64,000 bases of DNA from Elymus sibiricus (taxonomy: Eukaryota > Streptophyta > Magnoliopsida > Poales > Poaceae): contig CM077670.1 in the NCBI GenBank assembly GCA_039707655.1, positions 148,842,001-148,906,000 of the forward strand, given 5' to 3'. A model generated the notes under the pieces. That model saw only the letters and a list, made by a program, of their open reading frames with translations, made no database searches and was not told the DNA's origin. Shown in pieces: positions 58,017 through 64,000 of the stretch. How positions within the stretch are numbered: position 1 is the stretch's first letter; every line of letters begins with the position of its first letter. The position numbers and the translations under genes are program-made.

Positions 58017-58399
58017 CGCCTTGGTCCTCTTCCCCCTCCAAACTTAGGCGGGAAGGGTTGCCACACTTGGCGGTTTTGAAAGGGGACAGGCGCTCAGGCT
58101 ATCCTGACTAAAGGTGGTCTTCGCCTGCCAAAGCATGATCCATGATGCGCCGGTGGGCTCGGTGATGACCTCCGCCCTGCGCTCCCGCCGTCTTGGTCTT
58201 TCTTCGCCGATCGGGCAACCTTTGGGGCTGCTTTGGGGAGTAGATAGCTGGCCCTGCTTCCTTAGCACAAAAGAGGAAACCATCTGCATCCGCGCCTGCT
58301 GGCGCGGCCTCTGCTGCTGCTCGTCGCCGCGCGCGTCACCCACGTGATGGGCTCCAGGCCGCGCGACACGCCGAATGGTCTTCTCCTCGAGCGCTTGTG

Positions 58400-58510
58400 G
58401 GAGGGGGCCTCGGAAGGCCACCTCGGGAAGCCGCCTCGTGAGGCCACTCGGGAAGCCGCCTCGTGAGGGGACTTGGGAAGCCGCCTCGTGAGGGGACCTC
58501 GCAAGGCCGT
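58400..58510 (-). repeat. Short tandem repeats in the LTR U3
   Basis: GGGAAGCCGCCTCGTGAGG occurs three to four times with about a 25-bp period. Related CTCGCGAGG/CTCGTGAGG words recur in the element spacer at 60110-60240. Confidence 0.7.
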
Positions 58511-58689
58511 TTGTGGTGGTGCTGAGCGTTGCCTGCTACTCCCTGAGGAGGGGGCCTCAGGAGGCTAGGGCCCCATTAGGGGGCATGGCGAGACACTTGG
58601 TGGCGACGGCCCGCCGGGCACACTCCAGGCGTCGCACCCTGGGCCAAAGGCAGACGGGCCTGGATACCCCGGGTTCCATAGGCCCGACA

Positions 58690-58699
58690 GTAGCCCCCG
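58690..58699 (-). other. Polypurine tract of the minus-strand gypsy
   Basis: The minus strand reads GGGGGCTAC directly before the LTR start TGTCGGG, the same GGGGGCTAC form seen at 52703-52711 in the plus-strand gypsy. Confidence 0.7.
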
Positions 58700-58893
58700 T
58701 GCCCGCGGCGCGCACGTTCCCGCCTACGGAGGGGCGAAACGGCGCGGGCCCTAACCGCCTGCGGCCAGGCGCGACGCGTGGTGCACGATGTGACGGACAA
58801 CGCCCCCACTTCCCCACGACGCCTCGGGAACTGCCGCGCTGACATAAATCTTGGCGCCGGAGAAGGCGGAGCGATGAGGGGAGTCCCGCGCCG

Positions 58894-58902
58894 AGATAAA
58901 AA
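58894..58902 (+). promoter_or_regulatory. TATA-like box of the B3-like gene
   Basis: GATAAAAAA lies about 85 bases before the ATG at 58985, followed by a pyrimidine-rich leader (CATCTTCTCCTTCCTCC) as in plant 5' untranslated regions. Confidence 0.45.
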
Positions 58903-58984
58903 AGGGGGGAAGGGAGAGCCGGAGCCCCCACTCATCTTCTCCTTCCTCCAGCTTCCTGGTCTCCTTGCTAGAACTGCCGAAGAG

Positions 58985-59611
58985 ATGGCGAGAGGACGAG
59001 GGCGCGCCCGTGCCTCCGCCGCCGCATCGCAGGTCCCACCCCGGGGGCGTGGTCGATCCTCGACGGCCGCCGCCCGTGGGCGCGGCGGGCGAGGCGCGCA
59101 AGGCCGAGGCGGCCACATCGGAGCGGCTGCGCTTCCGCCCCAGGCGGGGAGCCACTCGGCGGAGGCGGCACGCGAGTTCATCGTGAACATGCACCGCAGC
59201 CCCTGCACCTGGCTCCGACTCCCGGACTCCTTCGCGGCGGCGATGGCGGACCGCGCGCCCTTGGGCCTGTGGGTGCAGGCCGACGGTTGCTGCAACGGCC
59301 CCTCCTGGTTGGCGACGGAGCTTACCGCCTCGGGCTTCATGTTCCTGAGGCAGGGGTGGAAGTCGTTCACCCTCGCCCGCGGTCTGAAGCGGGGGCACGT
59401 CCTCCAGTTCAAGTACGACGGGGCCGCCACGCTCTTCGTGAAGATCTTCGGGCTCTCCGGTAGCCGCCTGGCGTGCTGCGCGAAGAGTGAGGACAGCTAC
59501 AACGGCTCCTCCAGCGAGGACGACTCCTCCGACGGTGTCGCCCCCTCCGGCGGGGGCGGAGGCGACGACGGCTCCCCCCGCGTCAAGGGCGAGGACGAGG
59601 ACTCCGACTAG
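58985..59611 (+). CDS. B3-like DNA-binding domain protein, antisense cargo of a gypsy retrotransposon
   Basis: An uninterrupted 208-codon frame from ATG 58985 to TAG. I prefer this ATG over an upstream in-frame one at 58778, because it follows a TATA-like box and a leader. The N-terminus (1-48) is Arg/Gly-rich (RGRGGRGAQGRGG), as in RNA- or DNA-binding tails. Residues about 63-165 fit a B3 fold: REFIVNMHRSP, TWLRLPDSFAAAM, LGLWVQADG, then GWKSFTLARGLKRGHVLQF and ATLFVKIFG, the usual strand-helix order ending in GW..F....L..G..L.F. The C-terminus is Ser/Asp-rich and acidic (SSEDDSSDG, GEDEDSD). B3 proteins bind DNA in the nucleus, often as transcription regulators. Here the gene lies just inside the 3' LTR and is transcribed against the element. 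No stop or shift is seen, unlike its gag neighbour. The B3 assignment is from pattern, not a search. Confidence 0.7.
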   Translation: MARGRGRARASAAASQVPPRGRGRSSTAAARGRGGRGAQGRGGHIGAAALPPQAGSHSAEAAREFIVNMHRSPCTWLRLPDSFAAAMADRAPLGLWVQADGCCNGPSWLATELTASGFMFLRQGWKSFTLARGLKRGHVLQFKYDGAATLFVKIFGLSGSRLACCAKSEDSYNGSSSEDDSSDGVAPSGGGGGDDGSPRVKGEDEDSD

Positions 59612-60703
59612 GCGCGCGCGACGACGACTCCGGAGCCGGGACACCGTGCGCACGGTGACGGGGCCGCACTCACCTAGGCCTTTCTTTCTTTTCGTTCTCC
59701 TGCATTGAACCGATGTAAACCCCGCGTGGGCGTGAAACAGTATCTTCTTGTGTTGAACTTAATACTTTTGTGATGTGGGGTTGCATGCATTCTCCCCCGA
59801 AGTCCTCTCGTGAGGCTGTTTTTTTTTCTTTGCTCGCCTCAGTGCTCTACGCCGTCAGGACCCAGCCCCCGAGCGGGCCTCAGCCGTCGCTAGTATGTCC
59901 GGTCGCGATGCCAGGACAAGGCCAGGAGGTGAGGGCACCGTGAGCTAGTGAAGGCTCCTGAGACGCGATGCTCAGGGAGCCCCCCTTTGGCGTGCAAGCG
60001 GCTTACACAGAAGAAAAACGCCGGCACCCACAGAATCGGGAGGGGAGAGAGCTTGAGTGATGGTAAGGGCGCCTCATGAGGCAGTCACACTTAGCTTTTG
60101 GCGGATAGCGGCGTTGGGTGAGCCACGGCTCATGAGGGGCTCACGCAGCTCGCGAGGCGTGCTCGCGAGGCCCAGTGTTCGAAGCGTCTTCACCTCGCGA
60201 GGCCGGCTCGTGAGAGGCTGCCCGCGAGGCCTTCGCACAGCTCGGCTCCTGAAGGGCTATATGTCGAAAAATCTCACGATAGGGGGAGCGGCACGCGCTT
60301 GCTAATTCACCCGTGGCCGTTGCGTGAGGAGATAAGGCACCAAGGACCTTGGTGAGGTGACGTGCGCGGGAGCAGGCCCGCGAGCCAGAGCTCAGTCGCA
60401 TGGATTTGGCAGCGCTGCAGGGACGGACCCGAGCACAGGCACCGTGCCTAGCCCCCGCTCACGGAATTGGTCAGGGGAGGGGTCGCGAGCGTGAGGCGCT
60501 CTCGGCGGCGTCGAATTTATCATAGAAATTAGCAGGCAATTGAGTAGGTAATATAATTCATCAAAGTAAAAGTCAGTATAATCCATTACACGACCAAAAG
60601 GATAAGGTTCCGGGAGCGAAGCTCGAGAGGCGCGGCGGGAAGGAGTGAGGGTCGCGCGGGGCGACGCGCCGGGCGCGCCCGGCAGGACCACACTGTAGTG
60701 ACG
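59612..60703. other. Spacer of the minus-strand gypsy, no gene
   Basis: The first 200 bases read as the 3' untranslated region of the B3-like gene, with AACTTAATACTTTTGTG near 59756 as possible polyadenylation context. The rest (59800-60500) is rich in CTCGCGAGG and CTCATGAGG words. An AT-rich patch lies at 60500-60600. I see no coding sequence. Confidence 0.5.
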
Positions 60704-61330
60704 TCAGACCACTCGGCGCGGCGCGCCAAGGGAGTCTGCTCCTTCGGAGCCAGGGAGCTCGCGAGGAGCGGGAGGCTCATGAGGCCCTGGTGCGAAGGGC
60801 GCCAGCCTCTGGAAAGAGGCGCCGGCGTTCCTCAGCCCGAAGGGCATGCACGTGCCGCCGACGGTGGGACCAACGCCATGACCGCCTTGCGGCAGCTGGA
60901 AGGGGTCACGAGGGCAGGACTTGTTGAGGCTGGTGAAGTCGACGCACATGCGCTCCTTGCCGCCTTTCTTGGGGACGACGACTGGGTTGGCGGGCCATTC
61001 AGGATGGCGCACCTCACGAACAACTCCGGCTTCTTGGAGCTTCTGAACTTCACTGCCGATGAACTCTTGCTTCTCTGGCGCCTGGCGCCGCGCTTTCTGC
61101 TTGACCGGGCGTGCATTGGGGCACACCGCTAAGTGGTGCTCGATCACCTCCCTCGGCACACCGGACAAGTCGGATGCTTTCCAGGCGAAAACATTTGAGT
61201 TTGCCCAAAGGAAGGTGACGAGCGCGCTTTCCTATGCAGGAAGGAGGCCTGTGCCGATGGTGAAGGCGGGGCCGGAGCCGCTGCCGTCCACCGACACCTT
61301 CTTCGTCTCGGCGCGTTCCTGAGAAAACAA
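60704..61330 (-). pseudogene. Gypsy pol remnant: start of reverse transcriptase, internally deleted
   Basis: The minus frame continues from the gag-protease stop (AETKKVSVDGSG), meets a TAG near 61239, then reads NSNVFAWKASDLSGVPREV, IEHHLAVCPNARPVKQK and VVPKKGGKERMCVDFTSLNK. CPRDPFQLP is joined almost directly to CMPFGLRNAGASFQR. The intervening fingers/palm segment of reverse transcriptase is missing. After FQR the homology ends, and the catalytic YxDD, RNase H and integrase are absent. The product would copy RNA to DNA in intact relatives; this copy cannot. Confidence 0.82.
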
Positions 61331-63682
61331 CTACTTCTTCTTCTCCGGCGCGGCCTCGGAATCCTCGGCCGCGTCCTCGTCGGCTGGGTGCGCGACAGCA
61401 GCAGCCTTGTAGGCGCGCTTGAGGGTGCTGGCCACGTCCTTTTCGTCGCAGGCGACGGTGATGATGCCGCTGCAGCCGGGCATCTTGAGGACGTTGTAGG
61501 CGTGATGAGTGGCCGCCATGAACTTGGTGAGAGCTGGGTAGCCCAAGATGGCATTGTAGGGCAGGCCGATGTGCGCCACGTCGAAGTCGATGAGCTCAGT
61601 GTGGTAGTTCTTGTGGGTGCCGAAGGTGACGGGGAGGCGCACCTGCCCCAGCGGAGTGGTGGAGCCATCGGTCACTCCGGAGAAAGGCCTGGTCGGCATC
61701 AACTGGTTGTAGGGCACCTGGAGCGTCTCGAAGGTTTCGATGGAGAGCACGTTGAGGCCGGCACCCCCGTCGATGAGGGTCTTGGTGACCGCGACGTTGC
61801 TGATGGTGGGAGTGCACAGCATGGGGAGCGCGCCTGTGGAGGCCGTGGACTTAGGGTGGTCCTTGGAGTCGAAGGTGATGGCGTACTGTGACCACTTGAG
61901 GGGCCGCGTGACCTCAGGCCTCGGGAGGGCGGCGTACAACTCGCGAGAGAGTTGCTTGAAGTGGCAGATGGACGCGGGGGCTTGGGACCCACCAAGGATG
62001 TAGGCGACCACGCGAGGCTCCTGGTATCCCCCAACGCCCTCGTCAGGCTGGTTGACGTCGTTCCTCCGAGGAGGCGGAGGCAGCGGCGGGAGAGCGGCAT
62101 TAGCCTGAGGATTCGCCTCACGAGGCTGGTCGCGCCAGGCGGCCTCACGAGGCTGATCGCGCCAGCTCTGGCGGTAGTTGCTGTTATTGTTGCGGCTGTC
62201 CCAGTGGTTGCCGCTGCGGCCACCTCCGCGGCCGGCGCCATGGCCGTTGCGGTCGTCTCGGTGGCTCTGGCGCTCGTCGCAGAGCAGCTTGAGCTCATGA
62301 CAGTCTTCGGTGCTGTGGGAGCGGACATTGTGAAAGGCGTAGAGTGGCCGGTTGTCCTTCCTGGGTTCGTCGAGGTCGCGGCCGCGCTTCTGCTCGGGCT
62401 CCGCCGCAAGCACGGCATGGCCTTTGCGCTTGACGTCCTTGCTCTTGGCCTTGGTGCCGTCGAGCGCCGCGTCGGGGTTGTTGTGGACGAGGAGGCGGCC
62501 TTCTTCAGCCTTGGCGCACTTGTCGGCGTGGTCGAGCAGCTCGAGCACGGAGTCGAGCTCACCGTTGATGGCGAGCTTCTCGCGCATCTTGATGTCCGTG
62601 ACGCCGGTGGAGAACGCGGAGATGACGGCCGCGTCGGAAGCGCGCGGGATCTTGTTGCGCACCTGGCTGAAACGCTGGATGTACTTACGGAGGGTCTCGT
62701 CTGGGCGCTGTCAAACGCGCCGCAGGTCGTTGATGGTGAGGGAGCGGTCCTGTGTGCCCTTGAAGTTGGCGATGAACTGGCTGCAGAGCTCGTCCCACGA
62801 CGAGATGGAAGCCTCGGGGAGGTTCATGAGCCAGGAGCGCGGGCCGTCCTTGAGGGCCATGGGGAACCAGTTCGCCATGACCTTGTCGTCGCCGTTCGCC
62901 GCCTCGACGCTCAGCGCGTAGAGCTGGAGGAACTCCGTGGGGTTGGGGGTGCCATCGTAGCGCGGAGGCAGCTCAGGCTTGAACTTCGCGGGCCAGACCA
63001 CGCGACGCAGCTCGCGGGTGAAGGCACGGCAGCCCATGCCGCTCGAGGGGACGCCGCCAGCGAGGGCGGTGCGGTTTTGACGCCCGGCCGCTGCAGCGTC
63101 TTGAACGGCCTGGTCCTGGCGCTGGCGCTGGTGCTCAAGGAGCACTCGCGCGTTGGGGGGCGCGCGGCGGATGATCTGGCAGCTAGGCTCGCAGTGGTCC
63201 GGAGAAGACGCGCTGCGGGACGGCTCACGAGCCCGCGCGCTGCGCTGGGGCCTGGCGCGCTCGTCGCGCAGAGGAGGCGATGGGGGAGCGCCGTGCGCCA
63301 GGTCCCCAGCACGAGACGGCGGAGGGCGGAGCGAGTGAGAAGGTGCCGGAGCGTCCCCGGCGACGTTGACGAGCTCGGTGATGCGACCAAGCCAGGCGTC
63401 GTAGGCGGCGTCAGCCGGACGGTAGCGGAGCAGCTCACGCGCCATGAGCAGCGCGGCCTGCGGGTTCGGCGGTCCACGGTTGGCGAGGGAGGAGGCCGTG
63501 GCGGTGTGGCCGTCCGCCCGCACGGAGGGGTGCAGGGAGGAGGCCTGCTGCTCGCGGGCAGCGGGGTCGGCGGCGGCGGCAGCCTCGGCTTCGGGGCGGC
63601 GTTGATTGCCACGGGCCACCGGCTCCGTCTGGGCCACGCGGCCAGCCCTGCGCTCAGCGCGCTCGCGACGTGCGTCCGCCAT
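61331..63682 (-). pseudogene. Gypsy gag-protease, one nonsense mutation
   Basis: 784 codons from minus ATG 63682 (MADARRERAERR) to TAG 61331-61333. The frame is open apart from a TGA at 62711-62713, which looks like a CGA-to-TGA change. The retrotransposon gag domain is at about 63000-62650 (WPAKFKPELPPRYDGTPNP, MALKDGPRSWLMNLPEA, IANFKGTQDRSLTIN, then KYIQRFSQVRNKIPRASD). An Arg/Asn-rich repeat region follows (WRDQPREA twice near 62120-62170). The aspartic protease has LIDGGAGLN, the intact catalytic loop, and GLPYNAILGYPAL. Because only one stop interrupts it, this is the best preserved retrotransposon gene here. The start ATG lies only about ten bases from the LTR, which is abnormally close. 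Confidence 0.85.
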
Positions 63683-63689
63683 GGGACTG

Positions 63690-64000
63690 GTGGAGCTGGA
63701 AGTGGGGCTCCGGGGACCCAAAGGTTTGAACACTGGGGTGAGCTCGTTCTACTACTTCTTCCCCTACCACGGTAGTGCTACGGCGAGACTACGGCGAGAG
63801 CGCGCTAGCGTAGGATGGGCAAAGGCACAGCGGTTTACCCAGGTTCGGGCCACCTTGCGGTGTAAGATCCTACTCCTGCTTTGTGGTTGAGATTATCGTG
63901 GATGAGAGAGTTCTTGCGTACAAGGTTGAAGATGATGGATCCCCCTTTCCTCTCTCTCTCGCTCTCTTTTTTCTGCCACCGTGGTTGCACTGCCCCTTTT
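63690..64000 (-). repeat. 5' LTR of the minus-strand gypsy, partial
   Basis: From GGAAGTGGGGCTCCGGGGACC rightward it aligns with 57714-58010 without large gaps. The LTR end proper (expected TGTC before GGAA) is altered to AGCT. The LTR runs out of the window, so its start is not seen. Confidence 0.85.

Larger units (their letters stand above)
57710..58689 (-). repeat. 3' LTR of the minus-strand gypsy
   Basis: On the minus strand it starts TGTCGGGCCTATGGAACCC at 58689 and ends GAGCCCCAGTTCCGACA at 57710, so TG...CA termini are intact. It is 980 bp. TATA (minus GCATAAAAGG) is at 58008-58016. It also holds the tandem repeats at 58400-58510. Confidence 0.88.
57710..64000 (-). mobile_element. Gypsy-type retrotransposon, minus strand, carrying an antisense B3-like gene (5' LTR cut by window end)
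   Basis: The 3' LTR is 57710-58689 and the 5' LTR enters at about 63690. The order on the minus strand is 5' LTR, gag-protease (63682-61331), truncated reverse transcriptase (61330 to about 60704), spacer, B3-like gene in the opposite direction, polypurine tract, 3' LTR. It inserted 15 bases after the primer site of the element at 54240, and the candidate left target bases are TGTAG (57705-57709). The visible parts of the two LTRs differ by about eight substitutions and one short indel over roughly 300 bases, mostly C/T, so it is younger than the plus-strand gypsy. It is non-autonomous. Confidence 0.88.

Noticed and set aside
58576..59653. Two minus-strand frames of 284 and 300 residues opposite the B3-like gene
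   Set aside because: Shadows of the GC-rich B3-like gene; no recognisable domain, and Ala/Arg-rich composition.
61699..62562. 287-residue minus-strand frame overlapping gag
   Set aside because: Ser/Thr/Pro/Arg-rich shadow in another frame of the gag gene.
61952..63775. 607-residue plus-strand open frame
   Set aside because: It lies exactly opposite the gag-protease gene, is Val/Gly/Arg-rich without a domain, and is a GC-driven shadow frame.

Overview
The window is plant nuclear DNA, most likely from a wheat relative (Triticeae: wheat, Aegilops, rye, barley), and it consists of nested transposable elements. The best species-level clue is a complete solo LTR of the BARE-1/WIS/Angela copia type. 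Long gypsy LTRs, a CACTA element with a TNP2-type transposase, two Helitrons and a hAT element agree with this. I found no host gene that I would defend. Most open frames are shadows or decayed element genes.

Left third (1-18100). A long LTR-like region (about 1-3663) and unassigned element debris lead to a gypsy fragment with its own TATA box. A minus-strand solo LTR (6107-17234, target duplication CTTAG) sits in that fragment. Inside the solo LTR is a structurally complete hAT transposon (9188-15879, 8-bp target duplication CCGGCGGC). Its BED-finger transposase gene appears intact as a spliced model. The last hAT intron holds a BARE/WIS-type solo LTR (12646-14449, target duplication GTTTT). 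This is a three-deep stack whose junctions can all be read.

Middle (19038-53823). A CACTA element begins at 19038. It carries a decayed acidic gene and a GRF zinc-finger gene on the minus strand, a decayed TNP2-type transposase on the plus strand, and a 2.8-kb array of about 500-bp repeats with a 1.4-kb higher-order period. A plus-strand gypsy element (28590-53192, target duplication CCCCC) interrupts it. That gypsy has gag and protease but no recognisable reverse transcriptase or integrase. It carries a multi-exon antisense gene next to its 3' LTR. A 10-kb Helitron (31786-41858) landed at an A|T site in the gag frame, and removing it restores the frame. A 4.85-kb solo LTR (43813-48664, target duplication ATTAA) landed between gag and the antisense gene.

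Right end (53726-64000). A second CACTA-like gene start is cut by a minus-strand LTR fragment. That fragment is cut by a plus-strand element (LTR 54240-57678 plus an initiator-Met tRNA primer site), which is cut by a minus-strand gypsy (57710 to beyond the window). The last gypsy has nearly complete gag-protease, a truncated reverse transcriptase, and a sense-intact gene for a B3-like DNA-binding protein. That gene lies antisense to the element, immediately inside the 3' LTR.

The most interesting pattern is that both gypsy elements lack most of pol, and each carries an antisense accessory gene whose promoter abuts the 3' LTR and whose transcription runs back into the element. In one the gene is the multi-exon 'putative gypsy type transposon' family with a coiled coil. 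In the other it is the B3-like gene.
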